Below are positions 1 to 7,829 of a stretch of 36,113 nt of DNA, piece by piece (position 1 is the first letter of the stretch; each line of letters starts with the position of its first letter). The DNA lies in contig CASGAH010000026.1 in NCBI GenBank assembly GCA_949299375.1, forward strand, positions 1-36,113. Direction: 5' to 3'. The notes beneath the pieces are model-generated. The model was not told the DNA's origin. It did no database searches and was given only the letters and a program-made list of their open reading frames with translations. The DNA comes from an uncultured Eubacteriales bacterium. Its GTDB lineage: Bacteria; Bacillota; Clostridia; Lachnospirales; Lachnospiraceae. Position numbers and translations under genes: made by a program.

Positions 1-27
1 GAAAGTTCGTAACTATGATAAAAGTTA

Positions 28-387
28 ATGACCATGGGAAAAAGACGAGACTCTGTTGTTGGGTATAATCTGGCAGGATACCCTTTTAATAAAAAATACC
101 CGCCAAAGGACATGCGCATTGGAGCCAAAAGGGGTGGCTATGAAACGTGGAACAGATGGATTTTGTTTTACGATTTCGCCGTGCCGGGGTATGACTTGTA
201 TTTCAAATACAAAGGCAAGGAATATCATTTCCTGTCCGAACCTGATTATGTGGCATACTGCGACGACCACTACACAGAGGAATACCAGCGCTTTCCTGAC
301 GGCAATGTGCTGATAGAGCAGTTCGAGATTGACGGCAAGAAACTTATCGACATCATCGACGAGTTGGAAGATGTGGAGCCTATTTAG
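28..387 (+). CDS. Uncharacterised 119-residue protein
   Basis: The reading frame opens after stop codons at 10-12, 16-18 and 19-21, so it is complete in the window. ATG at 28 or at 34 could be the start; neither has a clear ribosome site. The protein is small, rich in Tyr, Asp and Glu, with no signal peptide and no membrane segment. It alternates aromatic and acidic stretches (for example FYDFAVPGYDLYFKYKG), which suggests a compact beta-rich cytoplasmic fold. I do not recognise the family. A perfect hairpin lies directly downstream, so it is probably the last gene of a transcript coming from outside the window and separate from the transporter that follows. Confidence 0.6.
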   Translation: MTMGKRRDSVVGYNLAGYPFNKKYPPKDMRIGAKRGGYETWNRWILFYDFAVPGYDLYFKYKGKEYHFLSEPDYVAYCDDHYTEEYQRFPDGNVLIEQFEIDGKKLIDIIDELEDVEPI

Positions 388-402
388 GCATTGATATTTT
401 AG

Positions 403-431
403 GTTTCCCGGCATTTGCTCTGCCGGGAAAC
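403..431 (+). terminator. Perfect 11-bp hairpin after the first gene
   Basis: The arms 403-413 and 421-431 are perfect reverse complements (GTTTCCCGGCA / TGCCGGGAAAC) around a 7-nt loop. No T-tract follows on either strand. It lies between the stop at 387 and the ribosome site of the binding-protein gene, so a transcript-end or mRNA-stabilising role is likely, but a classical intrinsic terminator is not shown. Confidence 0.55.
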
Positions 432-470
432 TTCAAACAAAAACCTACAACAACGAAAAGGAGATTTCCC

Positions 471-1604
471 ATGAAAAGAATCTACGCTCTGCTTCTTGCT
501 CTCAGCATGGTGCTGTCTCTCGGAGCCTGCTCCGGACAGACAGCCAATTCGCCGTCCAATCCCTCATCCAGCTCAGAGACATCCGCACCGGAAGTATCCG
601 CACCGGAAGTATCCGCACCGGAAGTATCCTCACCCGAGGCATCCTCCTCCGATGAGCCTTCTTCTGAAGCATCCTCTGAGGCGTCTGCGTATTATCCTGT
701 CACGGTCACAGACCAGGCAGGCCGTGAGGTGACCATCGAAGATGAACCGCAAAAACTGGTCAGCGGATACTACATTTCGACAAGTCTTTTGATCGCTCTC
801 GGCCTGGAGGAAAAGCTCGTCGGTATTGAGGCCAAAGCCGCCTCCCGTCCCATCTATTCCCTGAGCGCCCCGGATCTGATCGAGCTGCCCAGTGTCGGAT
901 CTGCTAAAGAATTTGACCTGGAAGGCTGCGCCGCACTGGAGCCGGATCTTGTCATTCTTCCGCTCAAACTTCAGAGCGCCGCGGAGACGCTAAGCGGCCT
1001 TGGAATTGACACGATTCTCGTCAATCCGGAAAACCAGGAACTGCTCACGGAGATGATCGGTCTGATTGCTTCGGCGACGCATCGAGAAGACGCCGCGCAG
1101 TCTCTTCTTGATTTTACATCGTCCGAAACGTCCTATCTCACAGAGTCGCTGGCCAATGTCCAGACACCTTCCGTCTATCTGGCCGGGAATTCCAGCCTGT
1201 TGTCCACTGCGGGGGATGCCATGTATCAGTCCGATCTGATCCGTCTGGCAGGCGGGGAAAATGTCGCTTCTGAGATCACAGATTCCTACTGGGCGGAAAT
1301 CAGCTACGAACAGCTCCTGGCATGGGATCCTGCGTACATCATTCTCGCTTCCGACGCCTCTTACACCGTAGACGATGTTCTCTCTGACCCGAACCTTTCT
1401 TCGTGTCAGGCCGTTGTCAACAAGTCCGTTTATCAAATTCCGGGCAATGCCGAGGCGTGGGACAGTCCGGTTCCAAGCGGCATTTTGGGCGCAGTATGGC
1501 TCTCCGGCATTCTCCACCCGGAAGTTTTTTCGGAGGAAGAGATCCTCTCACAGATCGATACCTATTATGAAACGTTCTATGGATTTACCTACAGTGAAAA
1601 CTAA
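471..1604 (+). CDS. Lipoprotein substrate-binding protein of a FecCD-type metal/oxyanion ABC transporter
   Basis: This is the extracellular binding component of an ABC importer, anchored by lipid. The start ATG follows AAGGAG at proper spacing. A signal sequence ends in the lipobox LGAC, with the lipidated Cys near residue 20. Then comes a Ser/Pro/Glu-rich linker (about 25-78) containing three exact APEVS repeats, and a Peripla_BP_2-type domain (about 80-377) beginning VTVTDQAGREVTIEDEPQK. That fold usually binds siderophores, cobalamin, haem, or, in the Haemophilus MolA type, molybdate or tungstate. Because a ModE-like regulator and a MocA-like enzyme follow in the same run, I favour molybdate/tungstate; this is inference from context. 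The next gene overlaps its 3' end. Confidence 0.85.
   Translation: MKRIYALLLALSMVLSLGACSGQTANSPSNPSSSSETSAPEVSAPEVSAPEVSSPEASSSDEPSSEASSEASAYYPVTVTDQAGREVTIEDEPQKLVSGYYISTSLLIALGLEEKLVGIEAKAASRPIYSLSAPDLIELPSVGSAKEFDLEGCAALEPDLVILPLKLQSAAETLSGLGIDTILVNPENQELLTEMIGLIASATHREDAAQSLLDFTSSETSYLTESLANVQTPSVYLAGNSSLLSTAGDAMYQSDLIRLAGGENVASEITDSYWAEISYEQLLAWDPAYIILASDASYTVDDVLSDPNLSSCQAVVNKSVYQIPGNAEAWDSPVPSGILGAVWLSGILHPEVFSEEEILSQIDTYYETFYGFTYSEN
581..625 (+). repeat. Three exact 15-bp tandem repeats in the lipoprotein linker
   Basis: The unit ATCCGCACCGGAAGT occurs at 581-595, 596-610 and 611-625 without a mismatch. It encodes the APEVS linker repeats between the lipid anchor and the binding domain. 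Exact identity suggests recent slippage, so linker length may vary between strains. Confidence 0.9.
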
Positions 1605-2559
1605 CGCACTGTGCGCAGCCGGGACTGTCCTTGTCCTTGTCTTTGCGCTCGCCAGCCTGTTTGTCGGAAAATATCCGCTCTCTCTTTCCGAGCTGCTGCA
1701 CGGAAATGAGATGCAGCTGCGCGTTTTCCTCACACTGCGGGTCAGCCGAACGCTTGTCGGTGTTCTCGGCGGGTTTGCCCTCGGCACAGCCGGATTTGTC
1801 TATCAGACCGTCTTTGGCAACCCGCTTGCCTCCCCGGATGTCATCGGCGTCTCTTCCGGCGCCAGCGCCGGGGCTGCCGCCGGCATTTTGTTTTTGTCCG
1901 GATCCTCCGCAGTGACCGCCGCATCGTTTGCGGGCGCGCTGCTCGCCGTCATCTGCGCCCTGGCACTCTCCTCGCTCGATTCGTCCGGAAAAAACAGCTC
2001 CATCGTTCTTGCCGGCATTGCCGTTCACGCTCTGGCGCAGACTGCGCTGATGGGATTAAAGCTGACCGCAGATCCGGAGCGCGAGCTTGCTTCCATCGAG
2101 TATTGGATTATGGGCAGCCTAAATGGAATCAGTCTCTCTTCCATCAAAGGAAACCTTTTGATTTGCCTGCTCTGTCTGGCCGCCATTTTTTTGCTTCACC
2201 GGCAGATTCTTTTGCTGTCTCTGGACGAGGGGGAAGCCCGGATGCTGGGTGTTTGTGTCGGAAGGCTGCGCCTTTTTGTCCTTTTGATTTCCACACTGAC
2301 AGTCTCCTGTATCGTCAGTCTCTCCGGTCTCATCAGCTTTGTCGGCCTTTTGGCGCCTCACGGCGCCCGTCTCCTGACAAAAGACAACCGGTGCAGCACG
2401 ATGTTTTTGGGCGGACTGATTGGAAGCATTTTGCTGACCGGCGCGGATCTGTTTGCCCGCAGCGCGGCATCCTCCGAACTTCCGGTCAGCATTTTCACCA
2501 GTCTGCTTGGCGCACCTTTTTTGATCTTTCTCATTGTCCGGGAGGGAAAATTGCGATGA
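1567..2559 (+). CDS. FecCD-family ABC transporter permease
   Basis: This integral membrane permease forms the channel for the binding protein upstream. It is about 330 residues, normal for the FecCD/BtuC family, with many hydrophobic helices. Family hallmarks are visible: an early LRVSRTLVGVLGGFALGTAGFVYQ-like stretch with PLASPDVIGVSSGA after it, and GLISFVGLLAPHGARLL near the C-terminus. The start is uncertain. ATG 1567, ATG 1579 and GTG 1594 are in frame and none has a clear ribosome site. All three overlap the end of the binding-protein gene, pointing to translational coupling. The stop overlaps the ATPase start as ATGA. Confidence 0.85.
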   Translation: MKRSMDLPTVKTNALCAAGTVLVLVFALASLFVGKYPLSLSELLHGNEMQLRVFLTLRVSRTLVGVLGGFALGTAGFVYQTVFGNPLASPDVIGVSSGASAGAAAGILFLSGSSAVTAASFAGALLAVICALALSSLDSSGKNSSIVLAGIAVHALAQTALMGLKLTADPERELASIEYWIMGSLNGISLSSIKGNLLICLLCLAAIFLLHRQILLLSLDEGEARMLGVCVGRLRLFVLLISTLTVSCIVSLSGLISFVGLLAPHGARLLTKDNRCSTMFLGGLIGSILLTGADLFARSAASSELPVSIFTSLLGAPFLIFLIVREGKLR

Positions 2560-3353
2560 GTTTTTTTTCTGTATCCAATCTAAGCGCCTCCTACGGATCG
2601 ATTCCCGTCCTTCATCCCCTCTCCTTTGATCTGCAGCAGGGATGCATGATGGGCGTTTTGGGCGCCAACGGAAGCGGAAAGACGACGCTTCTGAAATCCA
2701 TTTGCGGCATTTTGCCCCACAAAGGCGTCTGTACGTTAGAGGGAACCGTCTTAGAGCGTCTCTCTCCTAAAGAGCTGGCTGCGCGATGCAGCTACATCCC
2801 GCAGCGAAGCGGCATTTCCATCGACATTTCTGTGCTGGATGTCGTATTGATGGGGTGCAATCCTCGACTGAAATTGCTGGAACGCCCGGATCATTCGATG
2901 AAGCGGGCGGCAATGCAGGCGCTGTCTCTGACGGGGCTTTCCGGAAAGGAACACCTCAATTATCAGCATTTGAGCGAAGGACAAAAGCAGCTCTGTATTC
3001 TGGCGCGGACACTCGTATCCGGAGGGCAGCTTTTTTTGATGGATGAGCCGGAGAGCGCACTGGATCTGCACTTTCGATTTGCCATGCTCTGCCTGCTGCG
3101 CCGGCAAATCGAATGTCAGAAGCGCGCCGCCATCGTAACGCTCCATGACCCATCCCTTGCCCTAAACACCTGTCACAGGCTGCTTGTCCTGTCGGAAGGG
3201 CAGGCTGCGGCGATTCTCTCCCCTTCCAGCGATTCTCTGGAGACGATGGAGCACTGGCTCTCCTCCATTTATGGCCCGGTCTGTCTGCGCCGAGTCCGCG
3301 ACCACAAAGGGCAGACCCATCTCGTTATGCTCAAGGAAAGGGAAGAAGAATGA
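2556..3353 (+). CDS. ABC transporter ATP-binding protein (FecE/MolC-like)
   Basis: This cytoplasmic ATPase powers the importer encoded just upstream. At 265 residues it has normal length. Visible motifs are Walker A GANGSGKTT (about residue 34-42), the signature LSEGQKQ, Walker B LFLMDEPES, the D-loop SALD and the switch His in TLHDPS. The start ATG overlaps the permease stop by four bases, and its own stop overlaps the start of the ModE-like gene the same way. The three transporter genes and the regulator are therefore one translationally coupled unit. Confidence 0.9.
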   Translation: MSFFSVSNLSASYGSIPVLHPLSFDLQQGCMMGVLGANGSGKTTLLKSICGILPHKGVCTLEGTVLERLSPKELAARCSYIPQRSGISIDISVLDVVLMGCNPRLKLLERPDHSMKRAAMQALSLTGLSGKEHLNYQHLSEGQKQLCILARTLVSGGQLFLMDEPESALDLHFRFAMLCLLRRQIECQKRAAIVTLHDPSLALNTCHRLLVLSEGQAAAILSPSSDSLETMEHWLSSIYGPVCLRRVRDHKGQTHLVMLKEREEE

Positions 3354-3691
3354 AAGCGGTAACAAGAATTACATTTTTCAACGAAAATCAGGAAAAATTT
3401 TTCGGGGAGGGTCCTTGCCGTCTGCTCCACGCCATCGAGGAGACAGGTTCTCTCCGCTCCGCCGCACTCTCTATGGGGATGGCATATACAAAAGCATTAA
3501 AAATTCTAAACAATGCCGAGCACTCTCTCGGCTTTCCTCTCACCTGCCGGGCAGCCGGGGGCAAAAACGGGGGCGGAAGCCTTTTGACGCCCCAGGGAAA
3601 GGAGTGGCTGAAACGCTATGAACAATACCGGGACGCCTGCATTCATGCCAACGAGGCACTGTATCTGGAATTCTTTCCGGAGCAGCAATAA
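3350..3691 (+). CDS. ModE-like single-domain winged-helix regulator
   Basis: This 113-residue protein matches the N-terminal DNA-binding half of ModE. It has a short beta-strand lead, then GPCRLLHAIEETGSLRSAA, a recognition helix region (AALSMGMAYTKALKILNNAE) and the wing GGKNGGGSLLTPQG. ModE represses or activates molybdate transport and molybdoenzyme genes. This protein lacks the C-terminal molybdate-binding (TOBE) domains, so how it would sense metal is open. Its ATGA overlap with the transporter ATPase gene links it to transport. I infer control of this cluster or of a molybdenum hydroxylase elsewhere. Confidence 0.8.
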   Translation: MKAVTRITFFNENQEKFFGEGPCRLLHAIEETGSLRSAALSMGMAYTKALKILNNAEHSLGFPLTCRAAGGKNGGGSLLTPQGKEWLKRYEQYRDACIHANEALYLEFFPEQQ

Positions 3692-4760
3692 ACGCCATCT
3701 CATTTTGACGGGAAGACAAAACAGCGGGAAGACGACGCTTCTTTCCAGCCTGTTTCCCTCCCCCATTCCCGGCATCACAACATGGGCCGTACCGGGCAGC
3801 GCCGTTTTTCTCAGAGATCATCAAAGCGGAAAAACCGCCCCCATCGGATTGTTTGATCCCGCGCTGCCCGGAAAAACGTGCCGGATGAAGCCCCTTGCGG
3901 ATGGATTTCTCCGCGTCGGCATTCCCGCCCTGAATCGATGTGCGCAGGAGAAAAGCGATTGGATTCTTATCGATGAAATCGGATATCTGGAATCGTCCTG
4001 CCCCGACTACATCGACGCTCTGCTGCAGCTTATGGAGCAAAAACGCATTGCCGCGGCCGTCCGCAAGCAGGATCTCCCTTTTTTGTCCGCGCTGCGCCGC
4101 CGGGACGATGTCTTTCTCGTTGATCTGGACGATCCCTTTCCCCGCTCCGGATGCGTAATCATGGCTTCCGGGTTTGGCAGACGATTTGGCGGAAACAAAT
4201 TGATGGCTCCATTTCAGGGGAAGCCGCTGATTCAATGGGTTCTGGAATCGACCGCTTCCATTTTCTCCCGCCGCATCGTCGTGACGCGACACGAATCGGT
4301 CCGGCAGCTGTGCCGGGAGCAGGGAATTGCCGTGCGCCATCACGACCTTCCCTCGCGAAGCGATACGATTCGCCTTGGGCTGGAGGCAATGTCCGGAGAA
4401 ATCGACAGCTGCATGTTCTGTCCCGCCGACCAGCCTCTCCTGTCACAAGACACCATCGCCGCCCTGGCGCTGAGCGCTGCAAATGATGCGGCTTCCATCT
4501 GGAGAACTTCCCATCTGGGCGCATGCGGGTCTCCGGTTCTCTTTCCAGAATGGACATTTTCACAGCTTCTCTCCCTCTCCGGGGAAATGGGCGGAAACGC
4601 TGTCGTCAGGCAGCATCCCGATCGTGTGCGGCTTCTTTCGCTGGAGAACAAATGGGAGCTGGCAGACATCGACACTCCCGACGATTTGCAGCGGCTGTCT
4701 GACGAATTCGGCTCCTTTTTGTCCGGAAAAATCGGACTTTCGGATGTCGAAATCTCTTGA
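3618..4760 (+). CDS. Fusion: THEP1-like P-loop NTPase and MocA/MobA-like nucleotidyltransferase
   Basis: Two enzymes are joined in 380 residues. The first part (about 25-165) has Walker A GRQNSGKTTLL and Walker B WILIDEIGYLES, as in nucleoside-triphosphatases of the THEP1 type. The second part (about 175-375) opens with the NTP-transferase loop ASGFGRRFGGNKLMAPFQGK. It also has the metal-binding CPADQPLL motif and a C-terminal WELADIDTPDDLQRL, as in MocA, which transfers CMP to molybdopterin for xanthine-dehydrogenase-type enzymes. The start is uncertain: ATG 3618 or 3645 both lie inside the ModE-like gene in another frame, and neither shows a ribosome site. The product probably prepares a molybdenum cofactor; exact nucleotide choice is unknown. 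Confidence 0.8.
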   Translation: MNNTGTPAFMPTRHCIWNSFRSSNKRHLILTGRQNSGKTTLLSSLFPSPIPGITTWAVPGSAVFLRDHQSGKTAPIGLFDPALPGKTCRMKPLADGFLRVGIPALNRCAQEKSDWILIDEIGYLESSCPDYIDALLQLMEQKRIAAAVRKQDLPFLSALRRRDDVFLVDLDDPFPRSGCVIMASGFGRRFGGNKLMAPFQGKPLIQWVLESTASIFSRRIVVTRHESVRQLCREQGIAVRHHDLPSRSDTIRLGLEAMSGEIDSCMFCPADQPLLSQDTIAALALSAANDAASIWRTSHLGACGSPVLFPEWTFSQLLSLSGEMGGNAVVRQHPDRVRLLSLENKWELADIDTPDDLQRLSDEFGSFLSGKIGLSDVEIS

Positions 4761-4825
4761 TTTATGCTTTTTTTTCCGCTATACTGTCTTTTGTTGAAGG
4801 ATTTTTGGAAAGAGAGGAAATCAAA

Positions 4826-6154
4826 ATGAGCAAATCTATCCACGCCAGCTCCGAACTCATGCAATTTGATGGCAAGCCCTCCTGGAGTGCAGCCTTCCCC
4901 CAGGCGATGCAGCATGTTCTGGCCATGCTGATTGGCAACATCACGCCCCCCATGCTGATTGCAGGCACATGCGGTCTCGAGGTTGAGGAAATAATCATGC
5001 TGACGCAGGCTGCCATGATCATCGGCGGCATCACAACCCTGCTTCAGCTCTACCCTCTGTTCGGTTTCGGAATGAAGCTTCCCAATGTCATGGGAGTTGC
5101 CTTCGCCTATATGCCCATCCTGACCATCATCGGCCAGCAGTACGGCATTGCAGCGATTTTCGGCTCTCAGCTGATCGCCGGATTCGCATCCATCTTCATC
5201 GGGATGTTTATCGGAAAAATCCGACGCTTCTTCCCTCCGATCGTCAGCGGAACCGTCGTAATGAGCATTGGATTGTCTCTGTATAAAACCTCCATCAACT
5301 ATATCGGCGGCGGCACTGCCGCGTCCAATGCCGGCACGTTCGGGTCCGGAAAGTTCTGGTTTTTGGCGATTCTGACACTTGCAGTCACTCTGGCCTGCAA
5401 TTTCTTCGGCAAACACCTGATCAAAGTCTCCGGAATGCTGATCGGCATCGCTGTCGGCTACGTCGCAGCGCTGATCATGGGAGACATCGTTAATTTCTCG
5501 AATTTTCACTCTGCGGCCTGGTTTTCTCTCCCCATTCCATTTCACTTTGGATTGGAATTTCATCCGGACGCCATCCTTATGATGATCTTAATGTACATCG
5601 TTCAGGCCGTTCAGACAATCGGGGATGTCTCCTCCACTACAATGGGCGGATTTGGACGGGAATGCACCGACCAGGAACTGGGCGGCGCCATCAAAGGACA
5701 GGGCCTGTGCGGAATGATCGGCGCCTGCATCGGAGGACTTCCCACGGATCCCTACAGCCAGAACGTCGGTTTGATCTGTACCACGAAAGTTGTCGCAAGA
5801 AGAGTCTTTCTCCTTGTCGGAGTGATTATGCTGGCTGCCGGAATTTTCCCGAAGTTCAGCGGACTGATGGCAACCATCCCACAGCCTGTTCTCGGAGGTG
5901 CTACCATCACCGTCTTCGCGGCAATTACCATGTCCGGAATTCAGCTTTTAAACGAGCAGCCAATGAACTACCGCAACCGCATGATCATCGGAATTTCCCT
6001 GGCAATCGGCATCGGCATCGACGCTGCGCCTGAAATTCTCCAGTTCGTTCCATCGCTGCTGAAAAACATTTTCGGAAGTTCGCTGGTGGTATCTTTCCTG
6101 ATTGTATTTTTGTTAAACATTCTCATTCCGGAAGACACTACTCCGGAACAGTAA
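4826..6154 (+). CDS. NCS2-family xanthine/uracil-type permease
   Basis: This integral membrane symporter imports purines or related bases. ATG 4826 is chosen because AGAGAGG lies just upstream; a longer frame reaching a TTG at 4757 has no such site. The 442-residue length is normal. NCS2 features include the early PQAMQHVLAML helix, the QTIGDVSSTTMG stretch with the conserved acidic residue, and the signature SQNVGLICTTKVVARRV with PQPVLGGAT after it. This signature is nearer to xanthine/urate members than to uracil members, but substrate cannot be fixed by eye. The position behind a MocA-like gene suggests uptake of purines for a molybdenum hydroxylase. Confidence 0.88.
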   Translation: MSKSIHASSELMQFDGKPSWSAAFPQAMQHVLAMLIGNITPPMLIAGTCGLEVEEIIMLTQAAMIIGGITTLLQLYPLFGFGMKLPNVMGVAFAYMPILTIIGQQYGIAAIFGSQLIAGFASIFIGMFIGKIRRFFPPIVSGTVVMSIGLSLYKTSINYIGGGTAASNAGTFGSGKFWFLAILTLAVTLACNFFGKHLIKVSGMLIGIAVGYVAALIMGDIVNFSNFHSAAWFSLPIPFHFGLEFHPDAILMMILMYIVQAVQTIGDVSSTTMGGFGRECTDQELGGAIKGQGLCGMIGACIGGLPTDPYSQNVGLICTTKVVARRVFLLVGVIMLAAGIFPKFSGLMATIPQPVLGGATITVFAAITMSGIQLLNEQPMNYRNRMIIGISLAIGIGIDAAPEILQFVPSLLKNIFGSSLVVSFLIVFLLNILIPEDTTPEQ

Positions 6155-6199
6155 CATATCGAAATACCACTCGTCTGATCCAGATAGAAGTCAAAAAAA

Positions 6200-6263
6200 G
6201 CGAGGAGAATACAGAACACCACCGTATCAGCCGGGATACGGTGGTGTTCTGTATTCTCCTCGC
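6200..6263. terminator. 29-bp perfect inverted repeat between NCS2 permease and nrnA-side genes
   Basis: Arms 6200-6228 and 6235-6263 are perfectly complementary over 29 bp around the 6-base loop AGCCGG. On the minus strand the stem is followed at once by seven T (the A-run at 6193-6199), so it fits an intrinsic terminator for leftward transcription. On the plus strand, behind the permease, there is no T-tract. Confidence 0.8.
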
Positions 6264-6316
6264 ACAGCAAAGCCGCAATGAGCGCTCTCGAAACTTAGGA
6301 AAGTGAGGTGCATTCC

Positions 6317-6576
6317 ATGCAAAAAACATTTGATTTTACAGAAGGAAGGATTGGGAAAAATCTCATCCTGTTTGCATTCCCTCTCATGATCGGGAATCTG
6401 CTTCAGCAGTTTTATAACATCGTAGACACATTGATCGTAGGAAGATATCTGGGCGAACATGCACTTGCATCGGAATCTGGATATTAATTCCAATCGGATG
6501 GGCACTGGCGGATCTTACCGGAATCGCATACGGGAAACTCTCTCAGAAGCGGAACGCAATGCGCCTGGATTTGTAA
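6317..6576 (+). pseudogene. MATE-family transporter remnant with internal deletion
   Basis: A good ribosome site (GTGAGGTG) precedes ATG 6317. The first about 52 residues are a typical MATE N-terminus (FDFTEGRIGKNLILFAFPLM and later VGRYLGEHALAS), ending at TAA 6485-6487. In a different frame, from about 6472 to the TAA at 6574, the sequence reads GIWILIPIGWALADLTGIAY and ends KRNAMRLDL, a typical MATE C-terminus. The two ends of one gene are therefore joined at about 6470, with roughly 350-400 residues missing and a frame change. It cannot make a working transporter. An unrelated, intact MATE gene lies at 21764-23143. Confidence 0.85.
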
Positions 6577-6615
6577 AGCGCACGGCTCGTTCCAGGGGAT
6601 CGCCTCCGCAGGGGA

Positions 6616-7581
6616 TCAATCCGAAAACGACTGTCCGGTTTCCTTTTCCAGGTATTCCCGGCAAGTCTTTTCTATCACCGCTCTTGCCTCCAGCGCCCCC
6701 AGGTCCAGCTCACAGCAGGCCGCATGAAAATGCCCGCCGCCGCCGTGTATTTTGCAAATATCATTGGCGGAAAGGGCGCCGCTGCTTCTCATAGAGCATC
6801 GCATTGTTCCATCCGGCAGTTCCCGGATTGTCACCCCAATGCGGACGCCTTCGATCTGTTCCACCAGGGAATTGATGCCCTCCAGATCCGCATCCATCAC
6901 CCCTGCTGCTTCAAGATCGCTCCGCATCAGAATACTTGTTACAATTTGATTGTCACAGGTGAAGTGGAAGCGTTCGCGCAAAATCGTTTCGATCTTCATT
7001 CTTCCCGGCGATTTGATGAATGTGTTAATTCTTCCGATGTGGTAAATATCGGCGCCGGCTTGTGCAAGTCTGGCAGCGATCTCAAACGTCTGCACCTTTG
7101 TATCCGATGTCCGAAAGCAAAGCGTATCGGTGACAATCGCAGTATAAAGCAAATCCGCAATTTCCTTCGTAACCGTGACGCCCATTTCCAATATCAGCTT
7201 ATAAATGATTTCGCTGCACGCACCGCAGTCCGTCTCGATATAGCGATAATCCACATCATAAAACGTGTTGTGGTGATGATCGATGCAGAACGTAAAATGC
7301 TTGTCCGAATATGTGCCGACTCTTTGGGGGGAGGCGGCATCGACTGCGATATAGACAGGATCACAGATCGCATCGAGGCTGACTTTGTCTGTCAAATAGC
7401 GGTGAATCCGGGGAAATTCGTCCTGCCCTTCCACAGTGACTTTTTTTCCCAGACTCTTGAGCGCCAGGGCAAGCGCAAACGAGCTTCCGGTGCAGTCGCC
7501 ATCCGGACGAATGTGGTAAACGATGCAAAAGTTATCTTGCTCTCTCAGCTTTTCCGCCATTTCTTTTATGGTTACATCCAT
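6616..7581 (-). CDS. nrnA: DHH-family phosphoesterase, NrnA-like oligoribonuclease / pAp phosphatase
   Basis: This cytoplasmic enzyme most likely degrades nano-RNA or dephosphorylates 3',5'-pAp. Its 321 residues have normal family length. Motifs include HIRPDGDCTGSS (residues about 23-34), VDAAS, the DHH motif as IDHHHN, VTDTLCF, and a DHHA1 domain ending in IHGGGGHFHAACC. The start ATG at 7581 follows AGGAGAGG at good spacing. Leftward transcription would run through the MATE remnant and end at the hairpin at 6200-6263. The neighbour on the right is transcribed divergently. Confidence 0.85.
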   Translation of the reverse strand: MDVTIKEMAEKLREQDNFCIVYHIRPDGDCTGSSFALALALKSLGKKVTVEGQDEFPRIHRYLTDKVSLDAICDPVYIAVDAASPQRVGTYSDKHFTFCIDHHHNTFYDVDYRYIETDCGACSEIIYKLILEMGVTVTKEIADLLYTAIVTDTLCFRTSDTKVQTFEIAARLAQAGADIYHIGRINTFIKSPGRMKIETILRERFHFTCDNQIVTSILMRSDLEAAGVMDADLEGINSLVEQIEGVRIGVTIRELPDGTMRCSMRSSGALSANDICKIHGGGGHFHAACCELDLGALEARAVIEKTCREYLEKETGQSFSD

Positions 7582-7730
7582 TGTTTTCCTCTCCTATCTC
7601 AGTGACTTTGCTATAGTTTGCGTGCTCTTTTTTTGTTTTTCGCTTCTTTCCGCTCCCCAATCGTCCGATCGCCGCAATCCCTTGGCCGCACACCGCTTCG
7701 CTCTGGAATTTCAGCGGAACATTCGAAAGA

Positions 7731-7760
7731 TTTTCTTACGTTTCCTTACGTTTTCTTACG
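7731..7760 (+). repeat. Three 10-bp direct repeats next to the VanY-like promoter
   Basis: TTTTCTTACG, TTTCCTTACG and TTTTCTTACG stand head to tail at 7731-7760, ending 5 bp before the -35 box. A 10-bp period puts all copies on one face of the helix, as expected for a transcription factor binding tandem half-sites. The protein is unknown. Confidence 0.75.
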
Positions 7761-7765
7761 TTCTA

Positions 7766-7794
7766 TTGACCAGAAATGCAAAAAAAGATAGAAT
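7766..7794 (+). promoter_or_regulatory. Sigma-A promoter of the VanY-like gene
   Basis: TTGACC (7766-7771), a 17-bp spacer and TAGAAT (7789-7794) form a near-consensus promoter. The ribosome site AAAGGAG and ATG 7830 follow at normal distance. The tandem 10-bp repeats abut the -35 box. Confidence 0.8.
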
Positions 7795-7829
7795 ACTCCT
7801 TAGAAAAATATCAAAAGGAGTGATCCATT

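Noticed and set aside
6724..7605. 293-residue plus-strand reading frame
   Set aside because: Antisense shadow of the nrnA-like gene, whose motifs and ribosome site are clear.
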